Numbered from the stretch's first letter, positions 35,202 through 45,369 are shown. The stretch is DNA of 64,000 bases from Paenibacillus oryzae (GCF_001675045.1 NZ_LYPA01000052.1:42289-106288), one strand, 5' to 3'. Notes: a model not told the origin generated them from the sequence alone. Translations and numbers: made by a program.

Positions 35202-37835
35202 ATGAAAGCAAGTGAAATCAGATCCAAGTGGCTGGCGTTTTTTGAAAGCAAAGGCCACAAAATCGAGCCCAGCGCATCTCTGGTGCCTCATAACGATCCG
35301 TCTCTGCTGTGGATCAATGCCGGCATGGCGCCGCTGAAGCCTTATTTTGACGGACGAGTTGTTCCCGAAAATCCTCGGATTGCCAATTCTCAAAAATGCA
35401 TTCGTACCAACGATATCGAAAATGTCGGCAAAACGCGCCGCCATCACACCTTTTTTGAAATGCTGGGCAATTTCTCCATCGGCGATTATTTCAAGGAAGA
35501 GGTCATTGCATGGGCATGGGAATTTTTGACGGACAAAAAATGGATCGGCTTTGATCCCGAGCGCCTGTCTGTTACGGTTTATCCAGAGGACGAAGAAGCA
35601 TTCAACTATTGGAACAAGGTTATCGGCTTGCCGGAAGAGCGTATTTACAAGCTGGATGAAAACTTCTGGGATATTGGGGAAGGACCTTGCGGACCTTGTA
35701 CGGAAATTTTCTACGATCGCGGCGAAAAATACGGCGATTTGTCCGATCCTGAATGCTGGCCGGGCGGCGAAAACGAACGCTTCCTGGAAGTGTGGAACCT
35801 TGTGTTTTCGCAATTCAACCATAATAAGGACGGCAGCTACACTCCGCTCCCTAACAAAAACATTGATACAGGCGCGGGGCTGGAGCGGTTTGCCTCCATT
35901 CTGCAGGATGTTGATTCCAACTTCGACACCGACCTGTTCCGTCCCATCATCGACCGTACCTGCCAAATTGCAGGCGTAGCCTACAAGTCCAATGAAGAAA
36001 GCGATGTAGCCCTGAAGGTTATCGCGGACCATATCCGGACTGTGGCGTTTGCGGTTGGCGACGGAGTATTGCCAGGAAACGCCGGACGCAATTACATTAT
36101 TCGCCGCTTGCTGCGCCGCGCGGTTCGTTATGGCAAGAAGCTTGGCATCGATCGTCCGTTCCTGTACGAGCTGACGCCGGTCGTTGGCGAGGTTATGGGC
36201 GTTTATTACCCGGAGGTGCTGGAGAAACGCGAATTTATCGAGCGCGTCATCCGTACAGAAGAAGAAAGCTTCCATAAAACGTTGTCCGAAGGACTTGTTA
36301 TGTTATCGGAATTGGTTAAAAGCGCCAAGCTGGAGGGTAAAACGGTTATTGCAGGCGCCGATGCCTTCAAGCTCTACGATACGTTTGGCTTCCCGTTTGA
36401 TTTGACGGAGGATTTTGCCCTGGAGCACGGCATGACGGTTGACCGCGACGGCTTCGACGCTTCCATGGAGGAGCAGGTTAAGCGGGCCCGCGATGCGCGC
36501 CAGGATACGGGCAGCATGAAGGTGCAGGGCGGACCGCTGGCCGATATTACGGATAAAAGCGAGTTTGTTGGCTATAATGAGTTGGTAACAGAAGCCAAAA
36601 TTACGGCTATTCTCCTTGATGAGGAGCTAAGCGAATTTGCCGGAGAGGGCAGCCGCATCGCGTTGTTGCTTGACCGGACGCCGTTTTATGCCGAAAGCGG
36701 CGGGCAAATCGGCGACAAGGGTACGATTCAGGGCGAAGGCTTCCTGATTCAGGTTGATGACGTAACCAAGGCTCCGCATGGCCAAAGCCTGCATCATGCA
36801 GTTGTTGTTTCCGGCACTGCCGTTTCGGGAGCATCCGTTAGTGCGGCGGTTAATCGCTCGTTGCGCGAGGATATTATCAAAAACCATACCGCGACTCACT
36901 TGCTGCACAAGGCGCTTAAGGAAACGCTGGGCGAGCATGTCAATCAGGCGGGCTCCCTTGTTGAAGCCGAGCGCCTGCGCTTCGACTTCTCCCACTTCGG
37001 CAGCATTACGCCGGAGGAGCTGGCCGCTATTGAGCTTAAGGTGAATGAGCAGATTTGGCTGGGTACGGATGTTGTCATCTCCAGCAAATCGCTGAATGAG
37101 GCCAAAGCGATGGGCGCAATGGCGCTGTTCGGTGAAAAATACGGCGATGTGGTTCGGGTGGTTCAGGTTGGCGACTATAGCCTGGAGCTTTGCGGCGGCT
37201 GCCATGTCGGCAACACTTCGCAAATCGGCATGATCAAGCTGCTTGGCGAAAGCGGAATTGGTTCCGGAGTACGCCGGATTGAAGCGGTGACAGGCAAACA
37301 TGCTTACTCCTTCTTCGAGCATCAGGGAGACTTGCTGAAGCAGGCAGCGGCTTTGCTGAAATCGGGCGTTAACGACGTGCCGAAGCGGATTGAAGCCATG
37401 AATGCCGAGCTTCGCGAATTGGCTCGCAGCAATGAATCACTGCAGGCCAAGCTGAGCCATATCGAAGCGGGATCGCTTGAAACGCAAGCAATCAAGGTTG
37501 GAGAAATCTCCGTTTTGTGCGCTCGCGTCAATGCGCCGTCAATGGACGCTCTGCGTAACATCGTGGACGAGCTGCGTCCGAAGCTGCCTTCAAGCGTTAT
37601 CGTGCTTGGCGCGGTCCAGGATGACAAGGTCAATCTGGCAGCTGCCGTTTCGGCCGATCTGGTCAAGAAGGGTCTGCACGCCGGCAAAATTATTAAAGAA
37701 GCTGCGCAAAAATGCGGCGGCAACGGCGGCGGACGTCCCGATATGGCGCAAGCCGGAGGCAAGGATGTTTCAAAACTTGACGAAGCCTTGAAACTTGCGG
37801 AAGAACTGGTTATCGCAGGTGCGAATGTGATATAG
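35202..37835 (+). CDS. alaS: Alanyl-tRNA synthetase
   Basis: 877 residues, full length for the family. Catalytic domain with [29 protein letters not shown] and T-G-A-G-L-E-R. The editing domain carries N-H-T-A-T-H-L-L-H and the zinc-site C-G-G-C-H-V. The C-terminal DHHA1-type domain ends with [17 protein letters not shown] 35202 follows CAGGGGGAATT. Expression depends on the T-box leader. ireB and ruvX follow, an arrangement conserved in Firmicutes. Confidence 0.98.
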   Translation: MKASEIRSKWLAFFESKGHKIEPSASLVPHNDPSLLWINAGMAPLKPYFDGRVVPENPRIANSQKCIRTNDIENVGKTRRHHTFFEMLGNFSIGDYFKEEVIAWAWEFLTDKKWIGFDPERLSVTVYPEDEEAFNYWNKVIGLPEERIYKLDENFWDIGEGPCGPCTEIFYDRGEKYGDLSDPECWPGGENERFLEVWNLVFSQFNHNKDGSYTPLPNKNIDTGAGLERFASILQDVDSNFDTDLFRPIIDRTCQIAGVAYKSNEESDVALKVIADHIRTVAFAVGDGVLPGNAGRNYIIRRLLRRAVRYGKKLGIDRPFLYELTPVVGEVMGVYYPEVLEKREFIERVIRTEEESFHKTLSEGLVMLSELVKSAKLEGKTVIAGADAFKLYDTFGFPFDLTEDFALEHGMTVDRDGFDASMEEQVKRARDARQDTGSMKVQGGPLADITDKSEFVGYNELVTEAKITAILLDEELSEFAGEGSRIALLLDRTPFYAESGGQIGDKGTIQGEGFLIQVDDVTKAPHGQSLHHAVVVSGTAVSGASVSAAVNRSLREDIIKNHTATHLLHKALKETLGEHVNQAGSLVEAERLRFDFSHFGSITPEELAAIELKVNEQIWLGTDVVISSKSLNEAKAMGAMALFGEKYGDVVRVVQVGDYSLELCGGCHVGNTSQIGMIKLLGESGIGSGVRRIEAVTGKHAYSFFEHQGDLLKQAAALLKSGVNDVPKRIEAMNAELRELARSNESLQAKLSHIEAGSLETQAIKVGEISVLCARVNAPSMDALRNIVDELRPKLPSSVIVLGAVQDDKVNLAAAVSADLVKKGLHAGKIIKEAAQKCGGNGGGRPDMAQAGGKDVSKLDEALKLAEELVIAGANVI

Positions 37836-37889
37836 TAGATTCAAGCCATACAGCTTTTAAGACGTTTTTTGGAAAGTGAGGTGCTGTTG

Positions 37890-38159
37890 ATGAGTTCTAT
37901 GGACCAAACAATGAAGTTTAACGTGAAGGCGGAGGGCGAGGAGACTTCTTCCGGCGACATTCTGCTGAAGGTGCACGAAGCGTTGCTGGAGAAAGACTAC
38001 AATCCAATCAACCAGATCGTTGGGTATTTGCTGTCCGGCGACCCCGCGTATATTCCGCGGCACAACAACGCCCGAAGCTTGATACGCAAGAAGGAACGGG
38101 ACGAACTGATCGAGGAACTGGTCCGGTTTTACCTGCAGCACAACAAGGAACAACGTTAG
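37890..38159 (+). CDS. ireB: IreB family regulatory phosphoprotein (UPF0297, YrzL)
   Basis: 89 residues from ATG 37890 after GTGAGGTG. It contains M-K-F-N-V near the start and the strongly conserved [20 protein letters not shown], then [19 protein letters not shown]. The N-terminal M-S-S-M-D-Q-T-M threonine region is where Enterococcus IreB is phosphorylated by the PASTA kinase IreK, affecting cephalosporin tolerance. The alaS-ireB-ruvX order is conserved. Upstream in-frame codons from 37869 lack an SD. Confidence 0.93.
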   Translation: MSSMDQTMKFNVKAEGEETSSGDILLKVHEALLEKDYNPINQIVGYLLSGDPAYIPRHNNARSLIRKKERDELIEELVRFYLQHNKEQR

Positions 38160-38173
38160 GAGCCGGGCAAGGG

Positions 38174-38590
38174 ATGAGGGTAATGGGATTGGATTACGGC
38201 GACCGGAATATCGGCGTGGCTGTCAGCGACGCGTTTCGCTGGACAGCTCAAGGACTGACGGTTGTTGAAAGAAGGCGCAATGAAGGAGAATTCGATGTTC
38301 TGGCGGAGCTGGTTAAGGAGCATGAGGTATCCGAAATTGTGGTGGGCCTTCCGAAAAATATGAACGGCTCCGTAGGCCCGCGCGGAGAAATTAGCATAGC
38401 CTTTGCCGAGCAGCTCGGAGAAAGGCTGGGTATGCCTGTTCACCTTTGGGATGAAAGGCTGACGACGGTTGCTGCAGAACGGACGCTGCTGGAAGCGGAT
38501 GTCAGCCGGAGGAAGCGAAAGCAAGTGATCGACAAGATGGCGGCAACGCTGATCTTGCAAAATTTTCTCGACTCTAAAGCGAAAAGGTGA
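38174..38590 (+). CDS. ruvX: Holliday junction resolvase-like RuvX/YqgF
   Basis: 138-residue RNase-H-fold nuclease involved in 16S rRNA maturation in several bacteria. Motifs: M-G-L-D-Y-G-D-R-N-I-G-V-A-V-S-D at the start, V-V-G-L-P-K-N-M-N-G-S-V-G-P-R and W-D-E-R-L-T-T-V-A-A-E, and a C-terminal D-K-M-A-A-T-L-I-L-Q-N-F. It begins 14 bases after ireB and ends 8 bases before the next gene. Confidence 0.94.
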   Translation: MRVMGLDYGDRNIGVAVSDAFRWTAQGLTVVERRRNEGEFDVLAELVKEHEVSEIVVGLPKNMNGSVGPRGEISIAFAEQLGERLGMPVHLWDERLTTVAAERTLLEADVSRRKRKQVIDKMAATLILQNFLDSKAKR

Positions 38591-38598
38591 GGGTGGAT

Positions 38599-38895
38599 AT
38601 GACAAAGGAAGACGTTCAATACGAAGAGCCGGAAATTATCTATATTCCGGATGAAGAAGGCAATGAGGAAGAATTCGAGGTCATCATGAAGTTTGAGGTT
38701 GACGGATCGGATCAAAAATATATGATGGTGGTTCCTCTGATCAGCGAAGATGAAGAGGAGGACGAGGTATACGCCTTCCGTTACGAAGAGGACGGAGACG
38801 ACCTCAAGCTTTATACGATCGACGACGAGGAAGAGTGGAGCATGGTGGAAGAAACGTTTAATACGCTTCTTGCCGAGCTGGAGGAAGAAAATTAA
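38599..38895 (+). CDS. yrzB: DUF1292 protein (YrzB-like)
   Basis: 98 residues, very acidic. ATG 38599 follows GAGGGTGG. The conserved pattern is I-Y-I-P-D-E-E-G-N-E-E-E-F-E-V-I-M-K-F-E-V, then K-Y-M-M-V-V-P-L and V-Y-A-F-R-Y-E-E-D, ending W-x-M-V-E-E-T-F-N-T-L. The family sits after ruvX throughout Bacilli but its role is not known. The stop shares one base with the start of a second member. Confidence 0.88.
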   Translation: MTKEDVQYEEPEIIYIPDEEGNEEEFEVIMKFEVDGSDQKYMMVVPLISEDEEEDEVYAFRYEEDGDDLKLYTIDDEEEWSMVEETFNTLLAELEEEN

Positions 38896-39209
38896 TGACT
38901 AATGCAAGCGAAGGGTCTCGCAATCACCCCGAGTCTACGCTCCTGCGCGATGCTTTCGGTCCTTATGTGGAGCTTGAAACCGATGCCGGCGAGGAAACCT
39001 TTCATATCAAAGCGGAGTTTTACATCGGCGATGTTCTATATGCTGCGCTGCAAAGCAAAGCTATGGTCAAAGAAGATGAGCTGGAGTTTTTCCGTGTCGT
39101 TGAAGAAGATGGAGAGTTCCATTTGGAGAGCATCGAGGATGACGAGGAATGGGAAACGGCGGCTGAGGCTTACGACGATCAGTTTTTTGTCGGTGACGAG
39201 CGACCGTAG
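38895..39209 (+). CDS. Second DUF1292-like acidic protein
   Basis: 104 residues, starting at the ATG of a TAATG overlap with the gene before. It shares the architecture of the neighbour: F-G-P-Y-V-E-L-E-T-D, then F-Y-I-G-D-V-L-Y-A-A-L, E-F-F-R-V-V-E-E-D-G-E-F-H and D-D-E-E-W-E-T-A-A-E-A-Y-D-D. It lacks the I-P-D-E-x-G entry motif, so it is a diverged paralogue rather than a copy. No function is known; coupling suggests a stoichiometric or heteromeric relation to the first DUF1292 protein. Confidence 0.75.
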   Translation: MTNASEGSRNHPESTLLRDAFGPYVELETDAGEETFHIKAEFYIGDVLYAALQSKAMVKEDELEFFRVVEEDGEFHLESIEDDEEWETAAEAYDDQFFVGDERP

Positions 39210-39385
39210 AGCCAAGCGGCATGGACATGCAAGCTTCCATGTATTATGATTAAAAAAGGCCTTGTAAGCAATAATGCGTGATTTGATGATATAGGGTAAC
39301 CAACAGGGCGGCTGGCAACCGCTCTTTTTCAATGTTGGGGACATTGAGGAGTGCAGTCTTATTTTACTGAAAAGGGTGTTGACTG

Positions 39386-40510
39386 TTGGCTAAAGAGGAA
39401 GAAACGCGGCCGGACAAAAAGAAAAAGAAGCGCAAAAAAGTGGTCGGAAAGCCGCGGAGTTGGGTAATCTCGTTATGGGTGGTGGCTTGCCTCCTGCTGT
39501 TAATGGGGCTTGTTGCTGGCGGAACAGGGTTCTATATTTGGAGCAAGCTGAAGCCGATGCCGTCGGGCGCAGTCAAGGAAGTGACCATTTCCAAAGGCAT
39601 GTCTGCTAACAGCGTGTCCCGATTACTCGAAGAAAACGGGATTATTCGAAGCGGCGTTATTTTTGGCTATTATTTGAAATTAAAGGATGAAGGCTCTCGC
39701 TTTCAGGCTGGCGTATATGAATTGAAGCCTGGCATGGATAACTCCGAAATAATCGCTAAGCTGAATGGGGGAGATACCATTGCGGCTGAAACGTTCCGCT
39801 TTACCATTCCTGAAGGCTATACGCTTCTTCAAATCGCCGACAAGCTGGCGGCGGAAGGCATTGTAGACAGGAACAAGTTCCTGGAGCTGGCCGAAAGTAA
39901 AACAGCATGGGGCGATGTTGAAGCTGTGCGTTCCATTCCGGAATCCGACAAGCTGCACAAACGCTTGGAGGGATATCTCTTCCCGGAAACCTATGAGATG
40001 AAGACGGGAAGCACGGAGCAGGACATCATCCTGCGCATGTTGAAAGAAACCGACCGCAAGCTTGGTTTGCTGCCGGACGGCTGGCAGGATACGCTTGAGG
40101 AATCCGGAAGATCTATTCATGAGCTGTTGACCATTGCATCGCTTATTGAGCGCGAGGTTGTAGTGGACGAGGAGCGCAGTCTGGTTTCCGGCGTTATTTA
40201 TAACCGCTTGAAGCTTCCGATGCGGCTGCAAATTGATGCTACGATTCAATATGCCCTTGATGTTCCAAAGCAGGTTTTGACTCATGCCGATTTGAAGGTT
40301 GACAGTCCTTACAATTCCTATGAAAACGACGGACTTCCACCTGGTCCTATCGCAAGCCCAAGCCTGGCTTCGATCGAAGCCGCGCTGTATCCGGCCGAAA
40401 CGGACTATCTCTTTTACGTAACCAAAAAGGATGGCTCCCAGACCCATTTATTTGCTAAAACGTTCAAGGAGCATCAACGGAATATCGAGGCCAGCAATAA
40501 CGGTCAATAA
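39386..40510 (+). CDS. mltG: Endolytic murein transglycosylase MltG
   Basis: 374-residue YceG-family enzyme that cuts nascent peptidoglycan and sets glycan length. TTG 39386 follows AAAGGGTG. A lysine-rich cytosolic N-terminus (K-K-K-K-K-R-K-K) leads to one membrane segment (I-S-L-W-V-V-A-C-L-L-L-L-M-G), then a LysM-like subdomain. The catalytic region reads T-I-A-S-L-I-E-R-E-V, with the active-site Glu, and S-P-Y-N-S-Y-E-N-D-G-L-P-P-G-P-I. A small hairpin (GGCGG/CCGCT, then TTTTT) at 39304-39330 may terminate the preceding operon. Confidence 0.95.
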   Translation: MAKEEETRPDKKKKKRKKVVGKPRSWVISLWVVACLLLLMGLVAGGTGFYIWSKLKPMPSGAVKEVTISKGMSANSVSRLLEENGIIRSGVIFGYYLKLKDEGSRFQAGVYELKPGMDNSEIIAKLNGGDTIAAETFRFTIPEGYTLLQIADKLAAEGIVDRNKFLELAESKTAWGDVEAVRSIPESDKLHKRLEGYLFPETYEMKTGSTEQDIILRMLKETDRKLGLLPDGWQDTLEESGRSIHELLTIASLIEREVVVDEERSLVSGVIYNRLKLPMRLQIDATIQYALDVPKQVLTHADLKVDSPYNSYENDGLPPGPIASPSLASIEAALYPAETDYLFYVTKKDGSQTHLFAKTFKEHQRNIEASNNGQ

Positions 40511-40554
40511 GGAGTGCTTAGCTGGCATTCATGCAGAGGATAAGGAGAACAACT

Positions 40555-41487
40555 ATGGCTTACAAACCAGAATTGCTGGTGACAGCATCTACAATAGATG
40601 AACTAAAGCTGCTGGCTGAAGCGGGAGCGGATGCCTTCGTTATCGGGGATAGCAGATTCGGCACTCGCCTAGCCGGCAGCTTCACCGAAGAGATGATCCG
40701 GGAGGCGGTGGCTTTTGCCTCGCCGCAAGGAAAATCCGTTTACGTTTCAATGAATAACCTGATTTCCAATGAACGGCTGATGGAGCTGCCCGGTTTTGTA
40801 ACATTTTTGCATGAGGCTGGCGTTAATGCCATCATTTTTGGCGATCCGGCAGTTTTGATGGCAGCGCGCGAGCATGCACCCGGCACGCCCCTGCATTGGA
40901 ATGCGGAGATGACCTCCACAAACTTTGCAACGGCAGAATATTGGGCTCGCCGCGGAGCTACTCGTTATGTGCTGGCGCGGGAGCTGAATATGGAGCAGAT
41001 TGAAGATACAAAGGCAAAAAGCGATATGCAAATCCAGGTGCAGGTGCACGGGATGACTAATATCTACCATTCCAAGCGGTATCTTGTGGACAGCTACCTG
41101 GAGCATCAGAGCGATGGCAGGCAGCTAGGCGGTAACGGGCGCGAACAGGGGTTGTTTTTGACGGAGGCTGAGCGTCCCGGCGAGCATTTCCCGATTTTTG
41201 AGGATGAAGGCGGCACGCATATTATGAGCTCGGACGATATCTGCATGCTCGAAAATATTCACGAGCTGCTGGCTGTAGGAGTGGATAGCTTCAAAATCGA
41301 AGGTATTTTGAAGCCTGCCGCATACAATGAAGCCGTCGTTAAGGCCTATCGCAAGGCGATTGATGCCTATATGTCGGACCCTGCCGCCTATACGTTTGAA
41401 GAGGAATGGCTGGAGCCCATCAGGGAGAAGCAAGACCCGAATCGAGAGCTCAGTTACGGTTTTTTCTATAAAGAGCAGGTTTATTAA
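40555..41487 (+). CDS. trhP1: U32 peptidase-family tRNA hydroxylation protein (TrhP1/YrrN-like)
   Basis: 310 residues from ATG 40555 after GGATAAGGAG; ATG 40531 has no SD. The TIM-barrel U32 pattern is visible: E-L-L-V-T-A-S-T-I-D-E-L-K-L-L-A-E-A-G-A-D-A-F-V-I-G and V-D-S-F-K-I-E-G-I-L-K near residue 250. The usual U32 cysteine cluster is not seen here, as expected for the YrrN subunit. In Bacillus YrrN and YrrO act together to make 5-hydroxyuridine at position 34 of tRNAs. The methyltransferase gene trmR, found beside it in B. subtilis, is absent from the 44-base gap to mltG. Confidence 0.85.
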   Translation: MAYKPELLVTASTIDELKLLAEAGADAFVIGDSRFGTRLAGSFTEEMIREAVAFASPQGKSVYVSMNNLISNERLMELPGFVTFLHEAGVNAIIFGDPAVLMAAREHAPGTPLHWNAEMTSTNFATAEYWARRGATRYVLARELNMEQIEDTKAKSDMQIQVQVHGMTNIYHSKRYLVDSYLEHQSDGRQLGGNGREQGLFLTEAERPGEHFPIFEDEGGTHIMSSDDICMLENIHELLAVGVDSFKIEGILKPAAYNEAVVKAYRKAIDAYMSDPAAYTFEEEWLEPIREKQDPNRELSYGFFYKEQVY

Positions 41488-41511
41488 AGGAATCAGGGAG
41501 GTGCAGACAGC

Positions 41512-42768
41512 ATGAGCGCAACAGTGACTACGGCGCCGCGTTACCAAGGAAAAAGACATCGTCTCGATCGTCCGGAGCTGCTGGCCCCGGCAGGCAATTT
41601 GGAAAAATTGAAATTTGCCGTCCACTATGGGGCAGATGCGGTTTACATCGGAGGCCAGAAATACGGACTGCGATCCAATGCGGACAATTTCAGCTTCGAG
41701 GAAATGAAGGAAGGCGTGGAGTTCGCCAAGCAATATGGCGCAAAGGTATTTGTTGCTACAAATATTTACGCGCACAATGAAGATATTGATGGAATCAGCG
41801 ATTATTTGCGCAAGCTGGAGGAAGTCGGCATTGCTGCGATTATTGCCGCCGATCCCATCATTATCGAAACGGCACAGAAGGTTGCTCCCGGACTGGAGGT
41901 TCATCTCAGCACGCAGCAATCCACCTTGAACTGGCAAGCGGTCAAGTTTTGGAAGGATGAGGGATTGCCTCGCGTCGTGCTTGCCAGAGAAACCAGCTTT
42001 CAGGAAATTGCCGAAATTAAACAACATGTGGATATCGAAATCGAAGCCTTTATTCATGGCGCGATGTGCTCCTCCTACTCAGGGCGCTGCGTGCTGTCGA
42101 ATCATTTCACCGATCGCGACTCCAATCGGGGCGGCTGCTGCCAATCCTGCCGCTGGAAATATGATTTGTTCCAGGGCGAGGAGCAGTTGAACGGGGAAGG
42201 TCAGGATGCTTTTACAATGGGCTCCAAGGATCTGTGCATGATTCAGTATTTGCCGGAGCTGATCGAGGTGGGCGTGGACAGCTTCAAAATTGAAGGGCGC
42301 ATGAAAAGCATTCATTACGTAGCGACGGTTGTTAATGTGTATCGTCAGGCGATTAATGCTTATTTTAATGATCCTCAAGGCTTCGAGGTTAAGCAGGAGT
42401 GGATCGACGAAATGAATAAAGCAGCCAATCGTCCGCTTAACACGGGCTTTTTCCTGGATGCGCCGGGAGCGGAGGACCATATTTACGGACCTGAGGAAAA
42501 AGCGGCCCCTTATGATTTTGCGGCGATCGTGCTGGATTATGACGACCGTACCGGCTTTGCAAAGCTGCAGCAGCGTAACCACTTCAAGCCCGGACAAGAG
42601 GTGGAGTTTGTTGGACCGGGCGGCACCTTCTTTAAGCAAACGGTCACAGAGCTTACCGACATGGACGGCAATCCGCTGGATGCGGCGCGACATCCCATGC
42701 AGGAGGTGCGCGTCCGCACCCTGAAGCCAGTTAAAGCCATGGACATGATGCGCAAAAAAATCAGGTAA
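41512..42768 (+). CDS. trhP2: U32 peptidase-family tRNA hydroxylation protein (TrhP2/YrrO-like)
   Basis: 418 residues; RPELLAPAGN-type entry (R-P-E-L-L-A-P-A-G-N-L-E-K-L) and V-D-S-F-K-I-E-G-R-M-K are hallmark U32 motifs. The cysteine cluster is present: H-G-A-M-C-S-S-Y-S-G-R-C, then R-G-G-C-C-Q-S-C-R-W, consistent with the Fe-S site of the family. Starts 24 bases after trhP1 with a GGGAGGTG SD; the two form an operon with mltG upstream. It ends at a clean terminator. Confidence 0.88.
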   Translation: MSATVTTAPRYQGKRHRLDRPELLAPAGNLEKLKFAVHYGADAVYIGGQKYGLRSNADNFSFEEMKEGVEFAKQYGAKVFVATNIYAHNEDIDGISDYLRKLEEVGIAAIIAADPIIIETAQKVAPGLEVHLSTQQSTLNWQAVKFWKDEGLPRVVLARETSFQEIAEIKQHVDIEIEAFIHGAMCSSYSGRCVLSNHFTDRDSNRGGCCQSCRWKYDLFQGEEQLNGEGQDAFTMGSKDLCMIQYLPELIEVGVDSFKIEGRMKSIHYVATVVNVYRQAINAYFNDPQGFEVKQEWIDEMNKAANRPLNTGFFLDAPGAEDHIYGPEEKAAPYDFAAIVLDYDDRTGFAKLQQRNHFKPGQEVEFVGPGGTFFKQTVTELTDMDGNPLDAARHPMQEVRVRTLKPVKAMDMMRKKIR

Positions 42769-42793
42769 TAATAAGATTGAAAATAATGATCCG

Positions 42794-42817
42794 GCCCGCC
42801 TATAAGCGGGCTTTTTT
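42794..42817 (+). terminator. Intrinsic terminator after trhP2
   Basis: GCCCGC-CTATAA-GCGGGC followed by six T. Confidence 0.9.
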
Positions 42818-42873
42818 GCAGTGGCTAACATGGTTTTCCAGAAGAGGAAGACCTTTTAAATAACTTTTTCTCA

Positions 42874-42902
42874 TTGACAAGCTGAAAGCGATAACAAATA
42901 AT
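42874..42902 (+). promoter_or_regulatory. Sigma-A promoter of the first chemoreceptor gene
   Basis: TTGACA (42874-42879), 17 bases, AATAAT (42897-42902). About 100 bases of leader separate it from the ATG at 43006. Confidence 0.7.
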
Positions 42903-43005
42903 AGAGCATATAGCCTATACATAATTCGGCAACATTCGCCAGCCGATCCAGAGTCTGGGTACATCTGGGTCTATTAAGCTAATTAACGACTGGAGGCAAT
43001 TCAAC

Positions 43006-45186
43006 ATGGCTGATCAAAAACAGAAAAAGGGAAAATCGTCGCAGGCTTCACCGGTTGACGGGACAGCCCAACCTGCAAGCGCTTCCGAAAAAAGTGGCCA
43101 AAAACAACGAAAGATAGTAGAGGCGGGCAAGGACAAAAAGCTTGTAAATCCGCTAAAATCTGTAGGGATCAAGCTGTTTTTAGTTATATTCGGGAGCATA
43201 CTGATTTGTGTATTGGCAGTAGGATTAATGGCCTATGGCAAATCTAAGGACATCGTGGAGAAAAAGGTGTCGGACGCGAGCCTGCAAACGATTATTCAAG
43301 TCGCGGGAAATCTGGACATTATGTTCAGAAATTATGAAGAGCTGACGATGCAAATTTTGATCGACAAAGATTTTCATAGATTGACACAAACGCTGAAAAC
43401 AAGCAATGAGGGAGATTTCGAAAAATACGAGGCGCAGCGGCTTATTAATGAAAAGCTTCAAAATTATGTGCTTGGCAACAACAGTATCCGGGGCGTAGCC
43501 CTGTTCCCTACTGTTGACAAGCTGCCTGTCCTTACGTTGGGATCGTCCAGCAATTCCAGGGCTGTCGACTTGATGGAAGCTCCATGGCTTAAGGAAACCA
43601 TTGAGCTGGGCGGGATGGTCAAATGGATTGCTCCGCAGCAAACGGGATTAACCATTGAAGACAGGCCATCAACAATCGGGCTTGCCCGTTTGCTGAAAAG
43701 CAGCGATTCCGGTATCGGAAATTACGTCATTTTGATGGAATTTAGCGTTGACTCCATTCGCGGCAGGTACGACAATGTCTCATTGGCGGAAAAAAGCGAA
43801 ATATCCATAATCGACTCCGCAGGCAATTATGTCATTGCAAACGATAATAGTCTGATCGGGCAGCCGGCCAAAGCCGTTCCGGCGGCCAATGACGAGATGA
43901 CGCAAGGCGCGCCTAAATTAACAACAACCGACGAAGTCGAGGTATTGGCTGCATTCGATACATTCGAGGCAGTGAATTGGAGACTTGTGGGGACCATTCC
44001 GGTAGAAGAGCTGGTTCGCGATGCAAAAGAAATTCAGAATCTAACTTTACTGACGCTTGTTGTGGCAGCTTTGCTTGCTATTGGCATCGGCGGAGTTGTT
44101 ATTCTGACTATCGCACGTCCGCTTATGCAAATGGCCAAGCTGATGATGGAGGGAGCAAAGGGGAATCTGACTGTCCGTTCCAATTTGACCAAGCGTCAGG
44201 ATGAAATCGGGACATTGGGCAGAAGCTTTAATGATATGATGGAGCAAATTACGGGTTTGGCGAAACGCACTACCGCTTCTGCAGAGGAAGTGCTGAACAC
44301 AGCATCGCATTTGAGCGAGGCATCACGAAAAACATCTAATGCAGCCAAAGAAATCGCTGTTGCTACAGAGGAAATTGCAGGCGGCGCAACTAGCCTGGCA
44401 GTGGAAGCAGAACGCGGCAATGACTTGACCTCGGTTATGCATGAGCAGATGAAGCAGGTTGTTGCGGCCAACGAAGAAATGGCGGTATCGGCCAATGATG
44501 TAGAAAATGCCAGTGTTCAAGGAACCGAGCATATGGCTCTGCTGATAGAAAAAACGGGTGAAACCGAAAAAATGACTCGCTCCATGATGGAAAAGGTAGA
44601 TTCCTTAAAGGATAGCACGGGGTCCATCGTTAAAATTCTGGATGTGTTGAACGCTATCACCAAACAAACCAATATTTTGTCTCTGAATGCGGCTATCGAG
44701 GCTTCCCGTGCAGGGGCTGCCGGAAAAGGATTTATGGTCGTTGCGGATGAAATACGCAAGCTGGCGGATCAATCCAGACAATCTATTGACGTTGTAGGAC
44801 AAATCACGGAAAAGATCGGCTTTGAAATCAGGGAGACCGTTCAGGTGTTGTCCGAGGCGTCGCCGTTGTTCCAGGAACAAATCGGTTCCGTTAAGGAAGC
44901 TAGCGAAATTTTTGTCAGCGTACAGAAACAGATGACTGTCTTTGCTGAACGTCTGGAAGGCGTATCGCAATCTGTTCAAGGGCTGAACCAATCCCAAATT
45001 GTATTGGCAGATGCCATGTCCAATGTTAGCGCGGTGGCTGAGGAATCTTCCGCTACCTCGGAGGAGGTTGCTTCGCTTAGCAACGAGCAGCTTGGAATAA
45101 GCCAAAGTCTGGTTCAGCTGTCGGAAAAATTGGATCAGGTTTCTAATGGTTTGAAGGAATCTATTTCCCAGTTCAAGATTGACTAA
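43006..45186 (+). CDS. Methyl-accepting chemotaxis protein, copy 1
   Basis: 726 residues from ATG 43006 (SD TGGAGG). A lysine/serine-rich cytosolic N-terminus of about 50 residues precedes TM1 (about 53-78). The extracellular Cache-like sensor (about 80-345) contains L-A-R-L-L-K-S-S-D and I-S-I-I-D-S-A-G-N-Y-V. TM2 is near 350-372, then a HAMP domain and a signalling coiled coil. The hairpin tip reads [17 protein letters not shown] and [13 protein letters not shown]. There is no C-terminal pentapeptide for CheR docking. The ligand is unknown. A close paralogue follows downstream. Confidence 0.95.
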   Translation: MADQKQKKGKSSQASPVDGTAQPASASEKSGQKQRKIVEAGKDKKLVNPLKSVGIKLFLVIFGSILICVLAVGLMAYGKSKDIVEKKVSDASLQTIIQVAGNLDIMFRNYEELTMQILIDKDFHRLTQTLKTSNEGDFEKYEAQRLINEKLQNYVLGNNSIRGVALFPTVDKLPVLTLGSSSNSRAVDLMEAPWLKETIELGGMVKWIAPQQTGLTIEDRPSTIGLARLLKSSDSGIGNYVILMEFSVDSIRGRYDNVSLAEKSEISIIDSAGNYVIANDNSLIGQPAKAVPAANDEMTQGAPKLTTTDEVEVLAAFDTFEAVNWRLVGTIPVEELVRDAKEIQNLTLLTLVVAALLAIGIGGVVILTIARPLMQMAKLMMEGAKGNLTVRSNLTKRQDEIGTLGRSFNDMMEQITGLAKRTTASAEEVLNTASHLSEASRKTSNAAKEIAVATEEIAGGATSLAVEAERGNDLTSVMHEQMKQVVAANEEMAVSANDVENASVQGTEHMALLIEKTGETEKMTRSMMEKVDSLKDSTGSIVKILDVLNAITKQTNILSLNAAIEASRAGAAGKGFMVVADEIRKLADQSRQSIDVVGQITEKIGFEIRETVQVLSEASPLFQEQIGSVKEASEIFVSVQKQMTVFAERLEGVSQSVQGLNQSQIVLADAMSNVSAVAEESSATSEEVASLSNEQLGISQSLVQLSEKLDQVSNGLKESISQFKID

Positions 45187-45231
45187 AATGCTGTAATTAG
45201 TACAAAACAAACCTTTATTTCCCATAAATAG

Positions 45232-45264
45232 GGGCTGCCGAGATAATATTGGCAGCTCTTTTTT
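45232..45264 (+). terminator. Intrinsic terminator after chemoreceptor 1
   Basis: GGGCTGCC and GGCAGCTC arms around an AT-rich loop, followed by six T. It separates the two chemoreceptor genes into different transcripts. Confidence 0.85.
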
Positions 45265-45369
45265 ATTTGCTATTATTTTGCCGATGACATCTGCCGATAA
45301 AAACATATACGACTATTTGCTTAGTTTGCACTTAAAGTCACAACATCTAAGAAGGCGGTGTCATGCTTC

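Noticed and set aside
35181..36275. 364-codon minus-strand open frame
   Set aside because: It is the complement of alaS codons in a third-position GC-rich gene; residue composition (F, A, R, Q) is typical of an antisense shadow.
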